Source: Acholeplasmatales bacterium (GTDB taxonomy: Bacteria; Bacillota_I; Bacilli_A; Acholeplasmatales; Anaeroplasmataceae). Taken from it: DNA of 13,879 nt. The position numbers and the translations under genes were made by a program. The stretch spans positions 1-13,879 of the forward strand of contig JAEELU010000086.1 in assembly GCA_016282815.1 (NCBI GenBank), read 5' to 3'. Each line of letters begins with the position of its first letter. Position 1 is the first letter of the stretch. The notes under the pieces were generated by a model. The model had not been told where the DNA came from, did not search any database, and saw only the letters and a list, made by a program, of their open reading frames with translations. Positions 6,557-13,460 of this stretch are shown piece by piece.

Positions 6557-7624
6557 ATGTATAAACTAGAGGATTTAACTAAATATGAATATTTTAAGGA
6601 CGTAGATATTGCATATGCCCTTGACTCACTAACTGGTGTTGTTTCAAGAGGATATATACTAGGCTTTGCAAAGCATCTAGTAGATAATAATGTACCATTT
6701 ATGATGGGTATTATGGATATTGATAATTTCAAGCTAGTTAATGATAATTATGGTCACAAATTTGGTGATGAATGCTTAAAATCATTAGGATCTAATCTAG
6801 CTAACTATGTTGGTGATAATGGACTTGTTGGTAGATTCGGTGGAGACGAATTCATTATCATTTATTTTGGTGCAACAGATTATGATAATGTATATAATTA
6901 TATAGCATCTATATATAATTGTGGAAAAATAGTAAGAAGAAGATTAAATTTCAATAATGTTCATTTCTATGTTACAGCAACAACAGGCTGTGCATCATTC
7001 CCTAAGGATGCAAGTAATTATGATGAGCTTTTCTTAACAATTGATAAGGCATTATATAGAGGAAAAACTAAGGGTAGAAACTGTTTTATTATTTATGTTG
7101 AATCTAAGCATAAAAACATTGATGTTCATAAGAAGGAAGCTTCACTTTTATCTGTGATATATAAGAATTTGTATAATATGGTTAATACAAGAGATGCAGG
7201 GGCTAATCCTGATGAGATTATTAAGAATATGCTTGATTATGTTAATAATATACTTCAGGTTTCACAGGCAGTATATGTTAAGCCAGATAAAACAGTAATA
7301 TCTAGTTCTGCTAGTATGCATCAGGTTGAAGATGATTGTCTTGAAATATTGGCTGATCTTGTTCAAAATGATGAAGTATTCGCACCTAGTAACATAAGAG
7401 AAGTAAAGAAAAATAATAAGAAACTTGCTAAATTTGTTGATGATAGAAATTTATTAACATTTATTATTTCTAAGATTTGTTCTTTGAAGCATTTCTATGG
7501 TTATATCCTATTGTTTGAATCTAAAATTGAAAGAATTTGGCAAGATAAAGATGTTGAATTATTAATGTATATGGATAGATTAATCTATATATTATTAAGT
7601 GAGTGTAATGACAAGATGGAGTAA
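6557..7624 (+). CDS. Diguanylate cyclase, GGDEF followed by a GAF-like domain
   Basis: 355 residues from ATG 6557. The N-terminal domain (about 20-180) is a GGDEF diguanylate cyclase, which makes cyclic di-GMP from two GTP. The active-site signature Gly95-Gly96-Asp97-Glu98-Phe99 is intact, as are the metal-site segment MDIDNFK (53-59), NDNYGHKFGD (62-71) and the DSLTG start (23-27). The inhibitory RxxD site expected a few residues before GGDEF is absent (GDNG at 86-89), so product inhibition through that site is unlikely. Residues about 195-352 look like a GAF-type sensory domain, ending FYGYILLFESK...WQDKDVELL; that call is by pattern only. No membrane segment is seen, so the protein is probably cytoplasmic. 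The AGGTGGTG at 6544-6551 selects ATG 6557 over an in-frame ATG at 6539. An HD-GYP gene for the opposite reaction follows. Confidence 0.87.
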   Translation: MYKLEDLTKYEYFKDVDIAYALDSLTGVVSRGYILGFAKHLVDNNVPFMMGIMDIDNFKLVNDNYGHKFGDECLKSLGSNLANYVGDNGLVGRFGGDEFIIIYFGATDYDNVYNYIASIYNCGKIVRRRLNFNNVHFYVTATTGCASFPKDASNYDELFLTIDKALYRGKTKGRNCFIIYVESKHKNIDVHKKEASLLSVIYKNLYNMVNTRDAGANPDEIIKNMLDYVNNILQVSQAVYVKPDKTVISSSASMHQVEDDCLEILADLVQNDEVFAPSNIREVKKNNKKLAKFVDDRNLLTFIISKICSLKHFYGYILLFESKIERIWQDKDVELLMYMDRLIYILLSECNDKME

Positions 7625-7640
7625 TCCATCTTTTCTTTTT
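7613..7640 (+). terminator. Terminator with GNRA loop, overlapping the GGDEF stop codon
   Basis: AAGATGGA (7613-7620) pairs perfectly with TCCATCTT (7625-7632) around GTAA, followed by T-rich TTTTCTTTTT. The stop codon TAA (7622-7624) is in the loop, so the 5' arm is coding sequence. Confidence 0.85.
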
Positions 7641-7671
7641 TATGAAAGAAAAATGAAACAAGAAAATAGCA

Positions 7672-7700
7672 TTGAAAGAGTTTTCTTTTTATTTTATAAT
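7672..7700 (+). promoter_or_regulatory. Promoter of the HD-GYP gene
   Basis: TTGAAA (7672-7677), a 17 bp spacer and TATAAT (7695-7700) form a near-perfect housekeeping promoter. The start would be near 7707, about 20 nt before the ATG. Imperfect arms AAGAAAA and TTTTCTT flank the -35, but they are low-complexity and I attach no function to them. Confidence 0.85.
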
Positions 7701-7726
7701 TTTATTGATTTGGTTGGTGAGAAAAG

Positions 7727-9037
7727 ATGGAAGAAAATTCTAATATTACCTATTATTTTAATGATAGTACAATACTAAAATATTTAAGAAAGGTTCTAAA
7801 TGAAATTAATCACAATTATATGGATGCTGGTATGAGAAGTGCATTCATATTAAAGAGATATATCGAAAGATATGAAATAGTAGAACCAGAGGTAGGAAGA
7901 AAGCTTGTTTTATTATGCTTATTAAAGGATATTGGTGTATTTTACCACGATGGTGAGGTACCTGAGGCTGATAATGCATTAAGAGCTGCATCAAGCTATG
8001 CATTCCTAAAGAATTGCTCACCACTTGGGGATGCTGCAAAGCCTTTATTATTCTATAAAAGTAAATACCTTCCTGATGCAAGTAATATAAATCAGGAATG
8101 TGGCCTATTAATGTCTTTAGTTAATCAGGTAGTTATTTATAATTATCAGGAATATACATTTGATGAAATGAAGGATTTAATAACTAATGATAAAAGAGGA
8201 ATATTCCATCCAGATCATGTAAAAAAGCTATTTAGATTATTAAAGGAACAGTCTGATATATTAGAAAAGCTTAATGATAAAGCAAATCTATTTGCTTATG
8301 AAACAAGTAAATATATGTCTTTAGCAAATTATTCTGTTGAAGAGCTATTAGGATTTATAGATATGGCAACATTCTCTTTTGAGTTCCATAATCATGAAAC
8401 ACTTGCCCATACTGTAACAACAGCAGTAATAGCAGAGGAGCTAGCAAAGCTATCTAGAATTCCTGGTGGTATGATTTCGGAAATAAAGCTTGCTGCATTA
8501 GTGCATGATATTGGTAAGATAAGGGTACCAATTAATGTATTATGCTATCCTGGAAGGCTTGAGGGTGAATATCTACAGGAAATGCAAAATCATGCTAAAT
8601 ATACTAAGGAAATAATAGATGGTTGCTTCTCATATAAGATTGTTAATATAGCTGCACATCATCACGAGAAGCTAGATGGATCTGGATATCCGCTAGGACT
8701 TAAGGATATTGATTTATCACTTGGTGATAAGATATTAGCTGTTGCAGATATAACAAGTGCCTTATATTGTAAGAGAAGCTACAAGGCATCATTTGATGAT
8801 GAGAAGATTATTGAAATAGTAGAAAGTAATGCAGAAGCAGGAAAGATAGATAGAAGAATAGTTAGACATTTAATTGAAAACTTTGAAGCTATTATGGCTA
8901 AGGCTAAAGCAAAGGAAAATGAGGTATTAGATAAATACAATGCTATGAAGGCAGAATATGAGCTATTATCTAAGACTGAAAGTATTTATGCATTATTTGA
9001 TTATGAGGATGATCAGGTAGATATATTTAAAGACTAG
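7727..9037 (+). CDS. Tandem HD-GYP protein (c-di-GMP phosphodiesterase; first domain degenerate)
   Basis: 436 residues. The C-terminal half (about 200-390) is a full HD-GYP domain, which hydrolyses cyclic di-GMP. It has His260-Asp261 in HDIGK (260-264) and the segment HHEKLDGSGYP (312-322). The region about 20-175 has the same helical outline, but the HD pair reads Lys67-Asp68 (LLKDIG) and no HHExxDGxGYP is present, so it is a decayed copy, perhaps a dimerisation or ligand-sensing part. Its end (DEMKDLITNDKRGIFHPDHVKKL) mirrors the end of real HD-GYP domains. A charged, probably coiled tail (about 385-425) follows. There is no membrane segment. ATG 7727 follows GGTGAG (7716-7721). With the GGDEF gene upstream it likely forms a make-and-break pair for the second messenger, though each gene has its own promoter and terminator. 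Confidence 0.88.
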   Translation: MEENSNITYYFNDSTILKYLRKVLNEINHNYMDAGMRSAFILKRYIERYEIVEPEVGRKLVLLCLLKDIGVFYHDGEVPEADNALRAASSYAFLKNCSPLGDAAKPLLFYKSKYLPDASNINQECGLLMSLVNQVVIYNYQEYTFDEMKDLITNDKRGIFHPDHVKKLFRLLKEQSDILEKLNDKANLFAYETSKYMSLANYSVEELLGFIDMATFSFEFHNHETLAHTVTTAVIAEELAKLSRIPGGMISEIKLAALVHDIGKIRVPINVLCYPGRLEGEYLQEMQNHAKYTKEIIDGCFSYKIVNIAAHHHEKLDGSGYPLGLKDIDLSLGDKILAVADITSALYCKRSYKASFDDEKIIEIVESNAEAGKIDRRIVRHLIENFEAIMAKAKAKENEVLDKYNAMKAEYELLSKTESIYALFDYEDDQVDIFKD

Positions 9038-9042
9038 TTTTT

Positions 9043-9076
9043 AAGAGCTTGTATATAAAATACAGGCTCTTTTTTT
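9043..9076 (+). terminator. Strong terminator after the HD-GYP gene
   Basis: AAGAGCTTGTAT (9043-9054) pairs with ATACAGGCTCTT (9060-9071), 12 pairs with one U-G, around loop ATAAA. An uninterrupted T run reaches 9076. Confidence 0.95.
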
Positions 9077-9123
9077 GTTTTTGTAAGTGACAAAGATACA
9101 AATTCTAAAAAATTGAAAAACGT

Positions 9124-9152
9124 TTACTAATTTACTTTTATTATGTTATAAT
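9124..9152 (+). promoter_or_regulatory. Promoter of glyA
   Basis: TATAAT is at 9147-9152, with TTTACT (9124-9129) 17 bp upstream as the -35. The transcript would start near 9159, giving a short leader of about 28 nt with AAGGAGA at 9174-9180. The leader is too short for a riboswitch. Confidence 0.75.
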
Positions 9153-9186
9153 AAACAATAGGTAATTATTTTGAAGGAGATTAATT

Positions 9187-10452
9187 ATGAACAATAAAAA
9201 ATTACGTGATTTTGACAATGAAGTATTTGAGGCTATGGAGGCTGAGTTAAAAAGACAAAGAACTCATATTGAACTTATTGCTTCAGAAAATTTTGTTTCT
9301 AAGGCTGTCTTAGAAGCTCAGGGCTCTTGCTTAACTAATAAATATGCTGAGGGCTATAGTGGTAAAAGATATTATGGTGGATGTGAGAACGTTGATGTTG
9401 TTGAAACATTAGCAATCGAAAGAGCATGTAAGCTATTTGGTGCTAATTTCGCAAATGTTCAACCTCATTCAGGTGCATCTGCTAATCTAGCTGCTTACAA
9501 TGCAATATTAATGCCTGGTGATAAGATATTAGGTATGTCACTTGATGCTGGTGGACATTTAACACACGGCTATTCAGTTAACTTCTCTGGTAAAATGTAT
9601 CAAGCAGTTAATTATGGATTAAAGGACAATGGCTATATCGATTATGACAAGGTGCTTGAAATTGCTCTAGCAGAATTACCTAACGTTATCGTTGCTGGTG
9701 CATCAGCTTACCCAAGAATTATCGATTTTAAGAAATTCAGAGAAATTGCAGATAAGGTAACAGAAAAAGCAGGACGTAAGTGCTACTTCATGGTTGATAT
9801 GGCACACATCGCTGGATTGGTTGCTGCAGGTGTACATCCAAATCCAATTGAGTATGCTGATATTGTTACTACAACAACTCACAAGACTTTAAGAGGTCCA
9901 AGAGGCGGTATGATTCTTACTAATGATGAAGCATTAGCTAAGAAGATTAATTCAAGTGTATTCCCAGGCTGCCAGGGTGGACCATTAATGCACGTAATTG
10001 CTGGTAAGGCAGTAGCATTCAAGGAAGCCTTACAGCCAGAGTTCACAGATTATGCTAAGCAGGTTGTTAAAAACTGCAAGGCATTAGCTGACGAGCTTTC
10101 AAAGCTTGGATATAGCTTAGTATCTGGTGGTACTGACAACCATTTAATCCTAGTTGATATATTTGGTAGTGTTGGTATTACTGGTAAGAAAGCAGAAAAT
10201 ATCCTTCATTCAGTAAATATAACAGCAAACAAGAATGCAATTCCTAATGATACACAAAAGCCTACAATTACATCAGGCTTAAGATTAGGTACTGCAGCAT
10301 GTACAACTCGTGGCTTTAATGAGGATGAAATGAGAATGGTTGCTAATTTCATCGATAGAGCATTAAAGAATAAGGACGATGAGGAAGCGTTAGCTAAGAT
10401 TAGAGAAGAGGTAATCAAGCTAATGGAAAAGCATCCTTATTTAGAGGACTAA
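9187..10452 (+). CDS. glyA: Serine hydroxymethyltransferase
   Basis: 421 residues, the normal length of GlyA. This PLP enzyme converts serine and tetrahydrofolate to glycine and methylene-tetrahydrofolate in the cytoplasm, feeding one-carbon units to purine, thymidylate and methionine synthesis. The PLP lysine is Lys233 in THKTLRGPRGG. Other family blocks are IELIASENFVS, NKYAEGYSGKRYYGG, the GGHLTHG glycine/histidine block, MVDMAHIAGLVAAG and FPGCQGGPLMH. ATG 9187 follows a good AAGGAGA. It has its own promoter. No terminator lies in the 29 nt between its stop and the ANTAR regulator gene, so glyA transcripts may run into the rnf genes. Its bases and codons resemble those of its neighbours. 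Confidence 0.97.
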   Translation: MNNKKLRDFDNEVFEAMEAELKRQRTHIELIASENFVSKAVLEAQGSCLTNKYAEGYSGKRYYGGCENVDVVETLAIERACKLFGANFANVQPHSGASANLAAYNAILMPGDKILGMSLDAGGHLTHGYSVNFSGKMYQAVNYGLKDNGYIDYDKVLEIALAELPNVIVAGASAYPRIIDFKKFREIADKVTEKAGRKCYFMVDMAHIAGLVAAGVHPNPIEYADIVTTTTHKTLRGPRGGMILTNDEALAKKINSSVFPGCQGGPLMHVIAGKAVAFKEALQPEFTDYAKQVVKNCKALADELSKLGYSLVSGGTDNHLILVDIFGSVGITGKKAENILHSVNITANKNAIPNDTQKPTITSGLRLGTAACTTRGFNEDEMRMVANFIDRALKNKDDEEALAKIREEVIKLMEKHPYLED

Positions 10453-10478
10453 TTTAAGTAATTACACAATGGGGTGTA
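10436..10478 (+). promoter_or_regulatory. Possible ANTAR-type twin hairpin over the regulator's RBS
   Basis: The second hairpin is TACAC (10463-10467), loop AATGGG, GTGTA (10474-10478). The loop has six bases with A at 1 and G at 4, as in RNA targets of ANTAR proteins, and the hairpin contains the Shine-Dalgarno GGGGTG (10471-10476). Four bases upstream lies an imperfect hairpin (10436-10458, core TTAG-AGGA-CTAA) that spans the glyA stop. Its loop can be read as a hexamer with G at 4 but not A at 1. Only the second hairpin fits the consensus, and its stem is just 5 bp, so the call is tentative. Confidence 0.3.
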
Positions 10479-10481
10479 TTT

Positions 10482-11045
10482 ATGAAAAAGATATATGTAT
10501 TATCGAATGATCAAACGTTTATAAGAAGCATTGATAGATGCTTAGACAAAATTAAGTATAATATCAAGGTGCTCGATATAAAGGTTACAGAATTATATAA
10601 ATATATATGCTCACATCCAGTAGATTTTATAATCGTACATAGTAGCTACATAGATAACTATTACAATATATTTGATATGCTGCTAGGTGCTAAAAGATGT
10701 GGGATTATATATGTCAGTCGTAATTTGGAATATGGTAATTTATTCAATGCTACAAATAATCCAAGGTTTTATATGATAGAGCCTGGTAAGGAGGAAGCAT
10801 TAAACGATATTATAACTATTATGTATCGCAGTATAAATGCTATTGATCAGGTTACGAATGAACTAAATAAATATAAAGAGAAAGTGGAAGAAAATAAACT
10901 TGTAAACAAGGCCAAGGTATATTTGATGAATAATAAAGGCTTATCTGAGGAGGAAGCATATAAGCTTATATTAAAATATGCAATGGACAAGAGATTATCT
11001 AAATTAGAGATATCAAAGAGTATATTAAGGGGTGATTTAATTTGA
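10482..11045 (+). CDS. ANTAR-domain RNA-binding regulator with pseudo-receiver
   Basis: 187 residues. Residues 1-120 look like a response-regulator receiver fold (MKKIYVLSND, PVDFIIVHSS, GIIYVSRN). However, the phospho-acceptor Asp expected after strand 3 is His53, so normal phosphorylation is unlikely, as in AmiR. A helical linker (about 118-140) leads to a C-terminal ANTAR domain (about 133-183) with its typical residues: AKxxLM (144-149), LSEEEAY (154-160), AMDKR (167-171) and LEISKSIL. ANTAR proteins bind paired RNA hairpins in leaders and allow transcription past a terminator. The start ATG follows GGGGTG, which lies in a possible hairpin. The stop overlaps the TTG start of rnfC by 4 nt, so translation is probably coupled. 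No partner sensor kinase or AmiC-like protein is in the window. The signal sensed is unknown. Confidence 0.85.
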   Translation: MKKIYVLSNDQTFIRSIDRCLDKIKYNIKVLDIKVTELYKYICSHPVDFIIVHSSYIDNYYNIFDMLLGAKRCGIIYVSRNLEYGNLFNATNNPRFYMIEPGKEEALNDIITIMYRSINAIDQVTNELNKYKEKVEENKLVNKAKVYLMNNKGLSEEEAYKLILKYAMDKRLSKLEISKSILRGDLI

Positions 11046-12346
11046 TAGCTAAAACTAGACAGATTGCCAACATTAGGGGTCTGACTAACAGCTTACCAAC
11101 TGTAAGATACGTTAACCCAGAATATGTATACATCGCAATTACAAATGCAAGATGTGGACAGGGTGAATGCTATGTTAAGGTTGGAGACAAGGTTAAGGTT
11201 GGCCAGGAGATTGGATTAAGAAAGGGACCATTCTTCGAGCAACCATTTCATTCAACTGTTTCAGGTGAGGTAGTTGGATTTGTTAAGAAGTTCCACAGAA
11301 GTGGTAAATTAACAGAATTCGTTCAAATCAAAAATGATAAGCTAGATACAGTCGACGAATCTATTAAGGAAAGATCAGATGAGGAGATTGCAAAGCTTAC
11401 AAGAGAGGATTTCGTTGAGATTACAAAGAAATGCTCATTAGTTGGATTGGGAGGTTCATCATTCCCAACATACATTAAATTTCAAACAACTGATCCAATT
11501 GATACAATTTGTATTAATGGTGTAGAATGTGAACCATATCTTTCTGCAGACCACAGAATGATTATGGAGCATCCAAGAAGAATTATTCAAGGATCATTAT
11601 ATGCATTACAGGCTTTCAAGGCTAAGCAGGTTGTTATTTGTGTAAAGAAGAAGTATCAGGATTTATATGATACATTAACTGCAGAATTAACTAGATTCCC
11701 AGATAATACACCAGTATATATTAAGCGTGTTGGTAATTATTATCCACAGGGCTGGGAAATTGAAATGATAAAGACAGGCTTAGGAATTAAGGTTCCATCT
11801 GGTGTACTTCCAGCAAAGCTTGGAGTTATGGTATTCAACGTTTCAACAGTAACAGGTCTATGGAGAGCAATTAAATGGAACCAGCCAGTTATTAAAAGAA
11901 ACTTTACTTTAACTGGTGATGGTATTAAAATTCCTACAAACTACCGTTTAAGAATTGGTACTTCACTACAGGAAATCATTGCTGACTGTGGTGGATATAT
12001 TAATCCAGATAAGAATAAGGTATTAATTCTAGGTGGACCAATGATGGGTGCTAACCTAGTAAGAGATGATGCAGTTATTACAAAGACATGTACATCTTGT
12101 ATTATTCTTGATGAAAAGCCAGAGGTTGAAGAGCCTTGTGTAAGATGTGGATCTTGTGTATATTCATGTCCAGTTGGATTACAGCCAGTACAAATAATGC
12201 AGGCTGTAAAGAATAATGATAAGGATGCACTTAAAACAAAGCTTAATATTAAATCATGTATTTTATGTGGTATGTGTTCATATACATGTACATCAAAGAT
12301 TCATTTAACAGACTATTGCCGTAAGGCAAAGAAGCTTGCGATGTAG
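11042..12346 (+). CDS. rnfC: Rnf complex subunit C (NADH-binding, Fe-S)
   Basis: 434 residues. RnfC is the peripheral cytoplasmic subunit of the ferredoxin:NAD+ oxidoreductase. It exchanges electrons with NAD(H) and passes them to the membrane subunits, driving Na+ or H+ export. The order is an N-terminal barrel-sandwich part (KVGDKVKVGQEIG), the nucleotide/FMN block GLGGSSFPT (135-143), INGVECEPYL, an SLBB-like region, then two 4Fe-4S motifs: Cys366-369-372-376 (followed by Pro) and Cys406-409-412-416. In the second motif Thr417 replaces the usual Pro. An extra CxxC (Cys350, Cys353) stands where relatives usually have Gly-Thr-Ser-Gly. The start is TTG 11042, with AAGGGGTG (11027-11034) seven bases upstream; no ATG fits. 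It overlaps the regulator gene by 4 nt and precedes rnfD by 13 nt. Confidence 0.95.
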   Translation: MIAKTRQIANIRGLTNSLPTVRYVNPEYVYIAITNARCGQGECYVKVGDKVKVGQEIGLRKGPFFEQPFHSTVSGEVVGFVKKFHRSGKLTEFVQIKNDKLDTVDESIKERSDEEIAKLTREDFVEITKKCSLVGLGGSSFPTYIKFQTTDPIDTICINGVECEPYLSADHRMIMEHPRRIIQGSLYALQAFKAKQVVICVKKKYQDLYDTLTAELTRFPDNTPVYIKRVGNYYPQGWEIEMIKTGLGIKVPSGVLPAKLGVMVFNVSTVTGLWRAIKWNQPVIKRNFTLTGDGIKIPTNYRLRIGTSLQEIIADCGGYINPDKNKVLILGGPMMGANLVRDDAVITKTCTSCIILDEKPEVEEPCVRCGSCVYSCPVGLQPVQIMQAVKNNDKDALKTKLNIKSCILCGMCSYTCTSKIHLTDYCRKAKKLAM

Positions 12347-12359
12347 GGAGGAGGATAAA

Positions 12360-13460
12360 ATGAAATTAGTTCCACAATCATCTCCATACATCCGTAAGAA
12401 TGTCTCAGTAGCAAGAATGATGACAGATGTTATTATTGCATTAATGCCTGTCACAATATTCGCTATGATTCAAAATGGATGGAATGGAATATATGTATTC
12501 TTAATAAGTATAGCTACAATGGTATTCTTTGAATTACTAATTCATATGTTTATCCATTGGCCTAAGGGAATGAAGTTTAAGGAGTTATTCTCTAAGGAAG
12601 GCTTTATAAAGGTAAAGTCAGCTTATACAGTAAATAATATTCTTGCTCCTATTATTTCTGCATTAATATTTGCATTAATAATGCCAGCAGGATGTAATCC
12701 TTATGTTATATTTACTGGTGCAGCATTCGGTATTATCATCGGTAAGATGGTATTTGGTGGATTAGGTAGTAATATATTTAACCCAGCAGCATCAGGTAGA
12801 ATATTCGCAACTATTTGCTTCGGTACAAAAATTGGTGAAGCAAATGTAATATCAGGTGGCTCAGTAGTAGCAGGTGCAACTCCACTTGCTCCTGTTAAGG
12901 GTAACCTTGGTAATATGACTTATAACTTATTAGATCTATTCTTAGGAAATGTTCCTGGTGCAATGGGTGAAGTAAGTGCATTATTAATTTTAATAGGTGG
13001 TATTTATCTATTTGTTAGAAGAAGCGCAGATTTAAGATCTTTCTTAAGTTATTTATGTTCATTTGCAATAGTAATGCTAATTGCAGCTGTAAGCTTCTTA
13101 AAGATAGATTCAACAGTTAATGTATTTGAGGTATGGATGTATCAAATCCTATCAGGTGGTATGTTATTTGCAGCAGTATTCATGATAACAGACCCAGTTA
13201 CATCACCTACTTCAAAATACGGAAGAATTTTATTTGGTACAATCGCTGGTACAATTACAGCATTAATTAGAATTGTTGGTGCATACCCTGAGGGTGCAGC
13301 ATTCTCAATTTTAATTGCAAATATGCTAGTACCTACAATTGATCACTTTATGCGTGGTAAGCCAAATACATATACATGGAAGCAATGCTTAATCGTAGCA
13401 GGCTATATGGTAATTATTTGCTGTATTGCTTCAGCTACAGTGATGGGAGGTTGGTTCTAA
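12360..13460 (+). CDS. rnfD: Rnf complex subunit D (membrane flavoprotein)
   Basis: 366 residues from ATG 12360, which follows the strong GGAGGAGG (12347-12354). An in-frame TTG at 12336 lies inside rnfC and is not favoured. RnfD is an integral membrane subunit with covalent FMN and takes part in electron flow coupled to ion translocation. The typical start SSPYIRKNVSVARMMTDVIIALMP, several hydrophobic helices along the whole length, the block GGLGSNIFNPAASGR, and MITDPVTSPTSKYGR near the C-terminus are all diagnostic. The FMN-attachment threonine is expected at Thr174 in GATPLA. It also resembles NqrB, but the neighbours rnfC and rnfG decide for Rnf. The stop overlaps the rnfG start by one base (TAATG), indicating tight coupling. 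Confidence 0.95.
   Translation: MKLVPQSSPYIRKNVSVARMMTDVIIALMPVTIFAMIQNGWNGIYVFLISIATMVFFELLIHMFIHWPKGMKFKELFSKEGFIKVKSAYTVNNILAPIISALIFALIMPAGCNPYVIFTGAAFGIIIGKMVFGGLGSNIFNPAASGRIFATICFGTKIGEANVISGGSVVAGATPLAPVKGNLGNMTYNLLDLFLGNVPGAMGEVSALLILIGGIYLFVRRSADLRSFLSYLCSFAIVMLIAAVSFLKIDSTVNVFEVWMYQILSGGMLFAAVFMITDPVTSPTSKYGRILFGTIAGTITALIRIVGAYPEGAAFSILIANMLVPTIDHFMRGKPNTYTWKQCLIVAGYMVIICCIASATVMGGWF

Noticed and set aside
9113..9128. cre-like sequence before glyA (TTGAAAAACGTTTACT)
   Set aside because: There is one base too many between TG and CG; aligned on CG it loses the fixed TG, so it fails the consensus.
9153..9186. Riboswitch upstream of glyA
   Set aside because: The leader after the TATAAT box is only about 28 nt and shows no stem or terminator.
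10206..10418. Minus-strand open frame inside glyA (also similar ones at 4926-5147, 6523-6732 and 7845-8081)
   Set aside because: Each is opposite a well-conserved coding region, without ribosome binding site or recognisable protein; these are shadow frames.
12336..12359. rnfD start at TTG 12336
   Set aside because: The codons lie in the end of rnfC and include the Shine-Dalgarno itself; ATG 12360 is correctly spaced.
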